Shown here: one piece after another, positions 49,850 to 61,626 of the stretch
How positions within the stretch are numbered: the first letter of the stretch is position 1
How the letters are laid out: every line of letters starts with the position of its first letter
NCBI RefSeq assembly: GCF_037038585.1
Contig: NC_092525.1
Span: 17,526,867-17,590,866, forward strand
Length of the DNA stretch: 64,000 bases
Source: Patagioenas fasciata
Lineage: Eukaryota; Chordata; Aves; Columbiformes; Columbidae
Direction of reading: 5' to 3'
Translations under genes and position numbers: made by a program
The notes under the pieces: generated by a model
Databases searched by the model: none
Told to the model about the DNA's origin: nothing
What the model saw: only the letters and a program-made list of their open reading frames with translations

Positions 49850-50290
49850 CCGGTTCCCCAGCCCCACCAGCCCTGCTCCCCACCAGCCCTGCCTGGTCCT
49901 GATCTCCAACAGCCCTGCTCCCCAACCCCACCAGCCTTGTTCCCCAGCCTGCCTGGTCCTGATCCCTAACAGCCCCTGTTCCCCAGCCTCACCAGCCCTG
50001 CTCCTCAACCGTGCCTGGTCCCACTCCCCGACCATGCCTCATCCTGTTCCCAGCCACACCAGCCCTCCTTCCCAGCCCCCCCTAGTCCTCCTCCACAACT
50101 TCACCTGGCCCTGTTCCCCAACCCCACCAGCTCTGCTCCCCAGCCCTGGCTCCCCACCAGCCTTGGCCATCAGCTCCACCAGTCCTGCTCCCCAGTGCCA
50201 CCTGCCTGTGCTCCCCAACAGGCCCTGCACCCCAGCCTTGCCAGCTCTGCCCCCCAACCCCACTGGCCCCTGTTCCCACCGAACTCTGCT
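49850..50290. repeat. C-rich minisatellite upstream of the PDE4B short promoter
   Basis: About 440 bp of tandemly related CACCAGCCCTGCTCCCCA-type and GCCTGGTCCTGATCCC-type words, with strong strand asymmetry (C-rich on plus, G-rich on minus). It begins some 320 bp upstream of the PDE4B short-isoform start. Confidence 0.8.
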
Positions 50291-53200
50291 CCTTGACCCT
50301 GCCAGCAGGACAACGTGCTCCCGAGCGGCTCTCAGCGTAAAAGTTAAGGTTTACATAAGCGGATACAGTGAATCATAAAATCTCCCCATGAATGTAACTG
50401 CTTCTCATAATACCAGTGACATATGCTTACCCCATAAATCCGTCAAAGTTAATGGATTCAGCATTTCTAATGGCACTGGCTGAGCAGGTAACAGTGACAT
50501 CAGAGGTCAGGATTGCTATGATATACACTCAGCAAAGTATCTGCTGTATAGCACAGAGGCTGTACACACATATGCCCCATATACGTGTGTGCCACTGCCC
50601 TCCCTATGGAATGCCCGCTGGAACAGCTCTGGGTGTGCTCCCAGCAGGGCTGTCACCCTCCACTGTCACCCCCCATGTGCCCAGGGAGGGGACCGCACTT
50701 CACGCCATCCACCATACCCATAAAGCAATGAACTCCATCAGTAAGTATTGTATAGAGACCATATGTTCAATGTTTGAGACTACCTGGCAGAAAATAAACA
50801 CTGCCAAAGAGTAACTCAGAAATGAACTCGCAGGGAGCTCGGGGCACAGACACGTTTTAAAGATTCAGTAAATCTGAATCTTTGTGTCATTGAAAGTGAA
50901 TGTTTTCTTTTCTTCTGTACTCACAGAGCTCCAAACATGGCAAGTAGTCTCATTCTTGCATACTTCTGTGATACATATATCAAAAAGCAGGTGGAAATAG
51001 CCAAAACACACAGAACTTGGGCGTATTTTCCCTAATAACATGCATGTTCTCTATCAACTACTTTATCATGTAAATTAGCTGACCTAGAAGGGCTCAAATT
51101 CCTTGTAACAAAAAAAAAAATGTTTGCATTGATAAAACTCCCACAGGCTAAGTCATGATTTTAGGGACACGAAAAAAATAATCTCAGACAAACTAAAGAG
51201 GAGCTGACCATATGTTTAAATAATGAACTGTACTGCGTTATTCTACGATGTTCTCCTGTTTTGCAGGAAACAGAGTTGTGCGTGTAACCACACTGTGCAA
51301 CCACAACGTGCAACCATGGCAGGAGTTGTGTGTGCATTCCTGTAGCAGGAGAAGGAACTGGCTCACTAGGGCACCAGATCCTAATTTCAGCTATTTGGGG
51401 ACTTCCAGCCTTGCCCAGCATCAGGGTTGCAGGACCTGCTGTCCCTGTCCCTTCACTTCTTCACCTCCAACAGAACCATCATGGCAACACAAGACCAGGA
51501 CTCATCTACACTTGATATGGAAGGACTTACTTTCCCCAGATCTTAGAAGGAGTTCGGGCTATTCCCTTACTTTGTAATCTGAGTTTTGTGTAATAAAAGG
51601 GGGGAAAAAAACCCCAGACCATCAAGGAAAGATATTAGCTGTTACAGAGAACAATGTGAATTATGAAAAGAGGAAACTTCAGGGCTTAAGTACAGAGTGA
51701 ATGGGTTGGTACTAGGCTACTGACAGCTCTGAATTATTTAAATTTTTGTTATTAGAGGATGAGATAAAAATACAATGAATGTTTTATACATTCTAAATGG
51801 GGTTTTTTTAGCACTTTTAGCATGGCAAATCTGGCCAGTTGTGCAAAATAAGCCGTCCCACTGGTGTCTTCTGCTTGGTTTCAGTGGGGCTACCTGAAGG
51901 ATGCCTGTGAACAGAGGGACCCCTTCCCGCTGAAGGCTGTTTTACCCATGTAAAAATATGACTGTTATCACTTCCTTAGGCCTCTTCAACAAAAACATTT
52001 AGAGGACAATAGATTAGCGATTTAAATGCAGATTTTTTGAAAACTGCCACTTAAAATATCTGTAGTAATTTCAATGGCAAAGATGAAGTGATAGTAAACA
52101 GTTATTGCTAAGTGTCATCTTAAGGAAAAAGAAAGGTGAGATCTGCTGCTGTTCAAAAGCTGTTTACCACCCAGTCTAGAAGTGTGTTTCCATAAAAAAG
52201 CACTGTTAAGTTTCTTTCAGAACTTGTTTTTTCTACCGATTTCCACTGGCCTGCCCACAGCTCCAGGGAAAGATAAATCACCTGCATCCTTGGGCTGCTC
52301 TTCTTAAATTCTGAAGTACCTTTTCGTTTTGACTAATCTGTTCTTTTCTTCACTCATTTTCTTAAGGAAATGAGTCTTGTGAACTGGGGCTCTGATGGTG
52401 CATCCCTCCAGGTGTCCCATGTCCTTCATCTTCTCCCCCCTTCCTGCCCTCCCCTCCTTCCTCAGTCATCTCTGAACCCACTGCTCAGCCAGTAACTACG
52501 TCAAAGACACCATCTTCCTACGAGTTTCAAGAAATTAGACAGTCAAGTCGAAGAAAACACACTTATCGTCCTCAACAGAAGGAAAAGCCTTCTTAGAAAC
52601 TTGGTAACTCTCTCCTAAGGCACTTCCTAAGTGACCCAATCTGAGACCAACCAACCTGGAAACCCCAGTTTGGATGAAACCAGCCCTCCCTGGGTACATG
52701 CGACTCTGCTAACGCCCTGTTTGTTAACTTGTAACTATTTACAAATAAATTGTGAAGGCTATGATTCCACGGATGAGGCTAAATTTGCACCAGGTGTTTT
52801 TGAAAAACAGCATGTAAAATTAAAATACATATTCCTAGTCCCTGATGCAATGTTCTAAGTTCACAGCTATCCACAAGTAACAGATTTAAAGACATTTAGA
52901 AGTTGCTTTTCTACGAAAGTAATAGCTTTCTGTGGGAATGATCTTAAAAGCAAATAACGCAGATTTTCTAACTTTCTTAACAGTTAATATTCATAGATAC
53001 ATATACACCACATTAATCACATTTGAATATTTTAAAATGAACATTTTGGTACCGATAAGGGAAAACGGACTTCATAGCAGAACCCAACACCTTCCTGACG
53101 TGGCAACTCACACCTCGCTCAGCAGCCCTGCAGCATCAGCCCCCGCAGAGGGCACAGCCAGTGCCGTGTTCAACATCGCACGATACATGAAAGTACGATG

Positions 53201-56200
53201 TCGTGACACTACGGTGCCAGCACTGCCTCCAACAGCAGCATTTGCCTCTGCAGAGGTGGCTGTGTTGGGACTGGAAGGGATGGTGGGGTTAAAATGCAAG
53301 TGGGAGAACAGAGGAACCCTAAAAAACAGCAGGGGGAGAAGAAGATGCAGCGTCAGATGAAGTGCATTGGGGTTCTCTTGCTGAGCGGTGTCTAGTGTCC
53401 CTACAGGGATTGGAATAAACAGTAAACAGAAGCTGAGACGTTCCATGACGTGTTCGTTCCCTCAAGGCACGGTGAGAGTCCCACTGACTTCAGGAGCGCA
53501 ACACCCTCTGCCAGAAACACCCCGAAACCTTCTCCACTCACAGGCTTCGATAACCTTCCCAGCAGAGCTGACGCGCGTGGTCACTTACGGAAGCAGTCCC
53601 ACAGTTTCTGGATAAGGCTCCTGGAATACTGCATGACGTGTCTTCAACTGGATCATGTTTCAGTTTATATTTGGATGTTGCATAACCGAGCCCTTACCCG
53701 TAAAATTATAACTGGCATTTCCGTCATTTTTTTTTTTCTAGTGCCCTACATGAAATAATTTCCAAGACAGAATAAAGGACTAATTAACAAAAGGAGTTTG
53801 TTTCAGTTTTGCAAATATTACATGGTGTTTGTGCACGACTTTTCAATCCTGACGGCAATTTAGCAGGAACTGAGGTGACATTTCGTCACTGGACCTGACT
53901 TGCTGCCAGTCCCTCCAAGGACAGCCTGGCCGAGCCTTCAGAGGCACCAAACTGTTCGATATTTTTCCGCTGGCACTTGGAACACTCCAGCGTACTTAAA
54001 TGCAACTCATTTATGCGCCAGTATTTTGTAACAACTGCATTTCTGGTATTTTTTGCCACCTGTTTCTTTTTCATCTCTGTAGGGTGATGAAACACACAGT
54101 ATCTCTACTAGAGAAGTGACTTAGCCCATTTTAGAAGATTTTTCCAGTTTGCTGACTTGACCATGCTATCATTTGCTCACGGAGAGAGCTGCTAATGAAT
54201 ATGAACTTGAGGTTTTTTTTTTTTTCATCTCAAATACTTGAAAAGTACCCCTCGCCGCCAGCTGGGCTATCTCCGAGCACGAGGACAACGTTATCTGCCG
54301 CTGCAGCCCAGTTCCTCTGGTCACCCACACACTCTGTGTCCCCCATCCCATCCCCAAACGCAGCGAGGCAGCGAGCAGAGACTTGTCCCCAAGCTGCAGG
54401 AGCGGACGGTGGTTTTGCCCTTGGCTTATACACGAGATAAAACAAGTCAGGAAACGCTTAAAACTAGATCCAAAGGTCAAAATTCCAAGTGAGTTTTTCT
54501 CTCGCCCAATTCCCTCAATTCTCTTGTCACCCCAGTTTCCTTTAAACAAATACGTTCAGACATAGCATGTCCTGCTTCTGGCACAAAGTGTAAAGGCTAA
54601 AAAGTTTTAAGAGTGGCCAAAATACCAGATCAGTTAAAAAAGTTGGAGAGGAGTTGCAGTTCTCCCCTTCGCTCAGAAGCATATTGCAGGTGCCAAATAA
54701 TTAAGCTTTCCATGATCTAGCAGGCTAATATTATAATGGGTTTCTATCTTGTGAACGGATTGACCAATCTGGCAGACGAGAAATGTTGAATGCAAATATT
54801 TGCAGACATTTTTACAAACTCAGCTCTCCTCAGCTCTTAAAAGATCAGATTATGGACTGACCGTACTGATAAACACTTAATTCCTAATTCCACTAAGAAA
54901 ATAAATAGTCACTTCTGATGGATTGTAACTTCGTACATAAACCTTAGGCATGTAGAGTTGAAGATTCAAAACACCCTTTATAGTCTACATCAGCAAGTGC
55001 TGCTTTCTGTGCCAAAAAATTCAAAGAGAAACTTTTACAATGAATAGTAAAAACCACAGCGCTGCAGCTTACGGCCGTCTGCCCAACTTTACCACCATCT
55101 ATCCCATTCCACATGCAAAGCCACTTGTTTACAGTGCCAGTAAGACATCTTCTGGGTTATTTACTTTTAATTGCATCCTGGCTGCAATAAATTGGAGCTA
55201 CTTTATAATTATAAACATCTTGAAGGTTTGGGGCTGTCCTTCCCAGCCTTCAGAGCAGGAATTCATCTGAAAGGATGGTGCTGAGGTCACCAAAGTGCCC
55301 ATTTTCCAGTGATTCCAGTTGATTTAATTAAAAAATATTATCACTCTGTCTTAAACCTTACCTCAACAACAATTCAGACTCGGGATCAAATCTGTTCATT
55401 TAAAAGTAATATTAATAAGAGCAGTTGCTCACTTTTGCCTTAGAAAGGCTTTACTGGATCTGTTCCCAAATCCAATATGTACAGCGTGGCAACGGGCACT
55501 GAAATGTTCCCTGAACGTTTAACAAGCTGATAAAATTCAACACAACCCAAAGCAGCCAAACACTCATAAGAAACAGAAGATTAAAGTACAAATATTAGAG
55601 AAGAAAATGCTTTCTAATTCCCACTAGTGACAGGAAAACAAACGGGCAATAATCAGTGGGTTGGGTGAACTCGGCTCTTAGGTGAGCTGGGGCTTCTGAA
55701 GTCCTCGTGTCCTTCTATGGGAACATGTAAATGTTTATCCTGGGGCATGAAACCGCCTGCAAGCACCGAAAACTCTGCTTTAGGAAATGTCTGAACGCAC
55801 ACTCCTAGGCTCCCGACTCCTAGAAGTGCTTGAAAGTAACATGAAGGGTGCGATATCAAAATGTACGTACTTCTCAGTGTGAATCCAAAGGACACAACCC
55901 CTGGCCCATAGGTCTGGCCACATTCTTTTGCTTATTTACAGATATTTAAAATAATTTACAACATAAAAAAATAAAAGCGCATTCAGATGTGGAAATGTCT
56001 TAAAAATCATAACAATATACATTAGGAGTCTTTATCGCTTAGAATTCAAAGGACTTGAAGACAACCCATTTTTTTAGTTATATAACATACTATATTATAG
56101 GGTATTGTAACTGTTGTCATTATTATAGATGACATAATAAGATTAAGGAGAGAAGGGAGATCCTTTAGTTAATCATGTGGATGACAGGTTATTATTTTGT

Positions 56201-56414
56201 TAGCAGTATCGATAGCATTAATGTTTCCTGAAGGCTTCTTTTACATTTCTCAGCCCTTGACTCCTAGTGACTAAAAGCTCCTATCCAAGCAAGCTGGCAG
56301 AACTCTCTTGGTGGGATCCTCATGTACAGTCTGATCCACAAAAGGCTGATCCACCAGCTGAACTCATCAGTGCTTCAACTGAGACCTGTTTGATTTTAAG
56401 TCCTGATGCAGGTT

Positions 56415-56463
56415 GGAGGAGAGAAAAAGAAAGGAGGAGGAGAAGGAAAAAAAAAAAAGGGAG
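56415..56463 (+). repeat. Purine-rich low-complexity tract
   Basis: A near-uninterrupted run of A and G (GAGAAAAAGAAAGGAGGAGG, then a 12-A stretch). Confidence 0.85.
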
Positions 56464-59400
56464 AGTTGCCTGTATGGTTCAACAAGGCACTCATGTGGTC
56501 CTGGCTTAAACAAAAGTCATGTAGATCCAGATCACCAAAGCTGCTCCCTCCAGCAAAAGAACATGGCTACTTTTACTTCAGAAAGCGAGATTCGTTATAT
56601 ACCCTGCAATAATTACTAGCCAGTGTCTAGCATCACTCTAAAACCCAGGAGTGTGTTCAGTCAAACAGGTTTATCAACAAAGGACATGCCAAAACTTGAC
56701 GGAACAGGGACTTGTGCAGCTGTCAGCCATTTACCCTTTGCCTTGCCTAATGTATCTGTGGTTGCTTACAGATTGTGCGGACATGTTTACATATTTACCC
56801 TTGACAATGCGGAGTGAATAACTGACACCAAATAATTTATTTGTTTAATGTATCCTGTTAGTGCACTCCTGACTACCCATGAGCAGAGAGCTATTTCCTC
56901 GAATTAAAGCCATTGTTCTAACAGATCCAGCAAATATATTTGGGAAAACTGTTTTGTAGCTTGGTTTGAAAATTCACAGGAAACAAAATCAAAGGTACAG
57001 AGCACAACTGCAGTGATTCACTTAAAATCTGCAATGAAAACGTCCCAGTCTGACAGCATTGTCTTACAAATTGCAAGCACTGAAAAAACCCTGTATCCTG
57101 TAATTACAGGTTTATTTTACAGATGCCACACGTTTTTCAATACCCAGGGAGTCTACGGACCAGATTTTTAACTTCTTCTCAAGCACAAAAGCTAGAAATG
57201 TACCTAAAAGAAGGTATTATTCAAGAGCAAGATGTATCCAGCAGTACTACCCAATGTCACATGAACGTGTTCCCTCTTGTAGCCCACAGACACTCGTGCT
57301 GGACCGTGGGGCTGGAATTACAGAGTCATCTAAAATCATGGGAACGACAGCGGACCGAGATGCACCTCCCACCCCCCCAACACTTCATTGTGTGCAACGA
57401 CGCTAATTATATCTTTTGCAAAGATAAGTGCAGATGTACTAGGAAAGGCACAAAGCCCCAGCACCTGTGGAACAGGTGGAGCCAGTACATTCTTGAGCAA
57501 CTCCCTGAACAAATGGATGATCCTGCCCTTCTCCCCACTCCCGACTGTATTTTTGGGACTCCAGTTTGACCAGTAACTCTAGCTGTCCCCTCTCATGTTT
57601 CTCACATTTGCAGTGCACAAGGGAGGTGGGAATAAGAGCGAAGGGCTAGTTGTTTGCTCCCTGACACGGTGCTGGGCACCGGATAGAGACTGGGAGCAGG
57701 GTAGCGGGTGCTCAAGTTTGGCAGGAGACGAGCAGGCTGCTACAGCATGGGCATGGCATGCCAACAAACAGAGAGCAAGGAACACTTTTAGCAAAAAAAG
57801 TGATTATAGAAACGCTTAGAATGCTTTAGAAATTTTCTGTTACCCAGCGTTAATAGATGAGATGTAGTAAGAGAGGCCAAAGTGGAGAAATCCCTGCAAA
57901 GAGAGGATGGGATGAGATGGGATCGACTGGCAAAGCTGCTGCTAGAGGTAGGCTGGAGAGGTGGCACTGGAGGAGATCCAGCTGTGAGGGAACGCAGGCA
58001 AAACCTTAACAGGGGCTCAAACACAGCAGAGACAATGGAGTCTGTATTCAGAGATGACAGACGAAGATAGAGACAAAAAAAATGAAGTGAAAGCTTTCTA
58101 CCGCTAATGGCGAAAAATGACAGGAAATGAGTGAGATGCTGCTGCCAGGAATAACGTTTGTGATACTGTAATTGTTCATGAAAGTGTTTGACATGCGCTA
58201 CAATCTCTGGCAAAATAAGGCCAAGCAACAAGCAGCAGAAGAAATAAACTTTTCTGTTACACTGCTGAGGAGCCTGGCATTCTAAGTTCCCTAGTTAAAG
58301 ACAGGTCTTTTCTGGACACACCACTTCAGCTGCCCTGAAAGTTCTGCTGGGAAAATTCAGCCCCTAGAAAAACAGCTCCAAAACTGCTGAAGATGCCAAG
58401 GCAGTGATTAAAACACAAGATTGTCAAGGACACATCCAGGTTCAAACTGGAAGACTCTGGGGAGCAAGCAGAGACGTCTCGCCAGGCGAAGGCAGGGGGA
58501 CCACAGAAAGCAACATGGAAGGGAGAAAGAAAAAACCTCCTGCCTGTTGGGAAGAGCACAAAACCAAACGGCTTCACATCCCCACACTGCAGCCATCCCA
58601 AGAAGGCAGAGGCCACAGCTCACGTAAGCACCACGGAGGAGGCTGACGGTGATGGGAGGAATGCCTGCGGCGTGACTCGGGCTCTCCGTGCAGCGCAGGA
58701 GATGCCCAATGGTCACTCCACTGCCATAGTAGCAGCGTTGTTTCCGAGTGAACAGCCAAGGCACTCACCACCCCAGCACCGAGCCAGCTGCGATGTAATC
58801 TGAGCAACGCCGATCCGCAGTAATATAAGCCAGGAGAAATGTCACCGGGGTGGGGAGGGGCTCATCTGCGCTATCTTTAGCTGTCTAAAAGTTAATCACC
58901 TAAGTTCCTCGCACAGTCAGTGGAAAGTGGCCGGGACCTCCAAGGGGTGATCCTGGTCTATTCTGAGCACGACTGCTGCGAGGGGCTGAATCACCCTCCA
59001 GAGGTGCCTGTCCTTCTCTGTGAGCTGCAGAAGGCACCTCTCCACCGCAGAGTCACACAAATTGCCTGGAGGGGATCTCGCGAGGCCATCTGAGCTGGGC
59101 TGCCCCCAGGTCCTCACCAACATCAGCCTGATGCTGCTGGGACTCTACCACATCCTCAAGGAGCTGTAGGGCACTGATAGACACCCCACATCCTTCCAGT
59201 CATCAGCCACCGACTGGACACGCAGCCTTCGTCACCAGCCTTAGAGCCTGGTGCTCCAGCAACATCCAACCCCGTTAACAGTCCATTTGTTGGGTCCGCG
59301 TCACCTCAGCTTCCAGATGGGAATGCTGTGGGACATGGTGCCAAGGTACCTATCGCAGCAGGTACAGCCACCCACAGCCCACATGACCCCACAGCAAGGC

Positions 59401-59844
59401 GACCCGTAGCCCTTGCAGAAGCAGGTCAGGGTTTTCAAGCACAATCTGCCCTTGGCAAATCTGTATTTACCGTTCCCAATGCACTTTCTTGTCCTTCACA
59501 TGTTTGGAAACAGACTCCACTGGATGCCCTCTGTGACCTTTCCAGTGACCAAGAAGAGTCAGACCAGTCCACAGTTCTCCAAATCCCCTTCACCTTTCTC
59601 AAAAATTGACCTTTTTCTGCTGTCACAGACCTTCCCAAGCACCACAGTTTTCCATGAATGGCACACAGTGACCTTATAGTCACATCATCCAGCTTTTCCA
59701 GCCTGAATCCTGCCCAAGGCCATGGACTTGAACACATGCACCTCCTCTAGGTCGCCCCTAACCCGCTGCTCCCCCATTGCTTTCCATCACTCTCCTTCCC
59801 AAGCAGGCTGGTGGGCATGCGGTACAAGGCTCTGTCTGCAAAGA

Positions 59845-60215
59845 CTGAGACAAAAAAGGCATCAAGTACTTAGCCTTTCATGTACCAGCTGTCACTAACC
59901 TGTTTCCTGCACAGATTAACATTTTCTCTGAACTTTCTTTCCCTACTTCATTTACACATTTGGGTCCATTCACTAGCCACAGTTCTGCCAGTGTTTGGTC
60001 TGCCCAAGCTTCACCCTCCACACTCAAACTGCACTTTCACATCCCTCCCTTGTTACCAGTCCTTTTCACCCTTTGCCTGCTCTCTTTTTTGCGCTTTGGC
60101 TTGCTAAGAAGCTCCTTGCTTTGCCGAGTTGGCTTCTGCTGAAATTCCTGATCTTCCTGCACAACAGGATGGTTTGCTCCCGAGCTCGCAATACGTTTTC
60201 TTCAAAACCCAGCCA
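59845..60215 (-). repeat. Diverged internal CR1-like fragment
   Basis: The stretch GACAAAAAAGGCATCAAGTA ... TAGCC, further on GAAGCTCCTTG, and the stretch after it follow the order of an internal CR1 segment in reverse orientation. It is heavily diverged and lacks the 3' end, so this is a tentative call. Confidence 0.4.
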
Positions 60216-61576
60216 CTAGTTAAGATTGGTCTGTAATTGTTAGGTGAAATGAATCTTATGACAATGACAGAGTCTTGGGACCAAGTAGTAAATGGAGGCC
60301 CTCAGCAGCAAACAGAAAAACTTTTGCAGAGCCTAGTGTTGGGCAGCACGGCCCCCTCAGTCTTGCTTTGATCCCGATTCCCACAACTCATCCCAAGGTG
60401 AGCAGCTGGAGATCAGTCACAGGGGCCCAGCCACAGTTTTGAGGCAAAAATGAAACATTTGAAGGAAACTCAGACCAAGAGGTCAGCCTAGAGCAACAGT
60501 CAAGCCCTGATGAAGCCAGTTAAGGCAGAACCGGACAAACCTGTAAAAGTCCTGGTTATACCCACCAATCCTGGTGGGCAGGCTGGTCAGGGTGGATCAG
60601 CAGCCAGGTCATGAGAATCAGGTCACCAAGGACCCAAATGGGTCAGCAACCCATTGATCAGACCACTGCCTGTTAGTAGTAACTAAACAATTGCTTACCA
60701 ATTAGTCAAGAGCAGGGTGATTGCGGTTTATTATCGTAGGCACTGGAGAAGTCACTCAGCTTTGCCAGGCTTTGTGGCAATAACCACGGGTGCCCACAAG
60801 CAGCGCTTCTTGTCTGAGTTCATCCTCTCCTGTCAGCGTCCAGGGTCCCCCGGGCTGGGCCGTGCGGTACCGAAAGCATTGCTCCTTCTAGGACAAGATG
60901 ATGACGTGGAAGAGGCAACCAACGGCCGAGACACCCACCTGGATAATCCCAGCAGTTCAGCCTGTGTGTGCCATCTGGCTGAGCACAAGAAGCTGAAGCT
61001 GGAGTCGGTTGAGGGATACAGCTGCAGTTTTCCATGGATTGCTGATGGGAAAGCCCATTATATCCCTGGAGACACCTTAGAAACAGGCTGAAAAAGCAGG
61101 AAGAAAATGGGGAGAGGATCGCTACTCCAGTATTGCCTTGCAAAGAACTGGATTTACAAAATGCGACTTGGAGAGAAGGACTAGAGCTTCAGTGGGCACT
61201 GCAGCAGAGTGTAGATTTCACCTCGTGAATCTTCATTCCTGCAGAATAAATAATACTAACATCTCTCTTCAAGTTGAGGTGGAGCATTGGAAATGACTTG
61301 GAAAGGACTAGCCAACAAAAAACTACGGTCCTGAATTAAACTCAAAAAGTGCTCTTACGTTTATTTTGTCTTTACATGTGTCAGTAAAACAGCTGAGCAA
61401 ACCTCAACTTTAAAAATGCTATAGTATAAAGATTAAAGATCAAGATTCCCAAAGCAAAGTTAACACTGCACCTTTTGCATGACAATGAGGTGCAAAAATG
61501 AGGTGAAAACACTAACAGCACCTTGAGGTGGATAATAGAATCCTATGAAGCTTCCCAGAGAGGCAACTTCTGATCT

Positions 61577-61626
61577 GAAGATAAGCCTAAAGGTTTAATT
61601 TGAAGATAAGCCTAAAGGTTTAATCT
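61577..61626. repeat. 25-bp direct tandem duplication
   Basis: Two adjacent 25-bp units beginning GAAGATAAGCCTAAAGGTTT that differ at one position near the end. Confidence 0.9.

Noticed and set aside
49235-50035. Long open frames on both strands across the PDE4B CpG island and C-rich repeat
   Set aside because: GC-rich sequence has few stop codons. The only supported coding frame here is PDE4B exon 1; the others are shadows or repeat translation.
57123-57569. 148-residue plus-strand frame starting MPHVFQYPG
   Set aside because: No family resemblance, no convincing promoter or splice context and ordinary base composition. It may be part of a non-coding transcript but I cannot support it as a gene.
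60717-61091. 124-residue plus-strand frame
   Set aside because: No recognisable domain. It lies in upstream PDE4B intron with no other gene signals.
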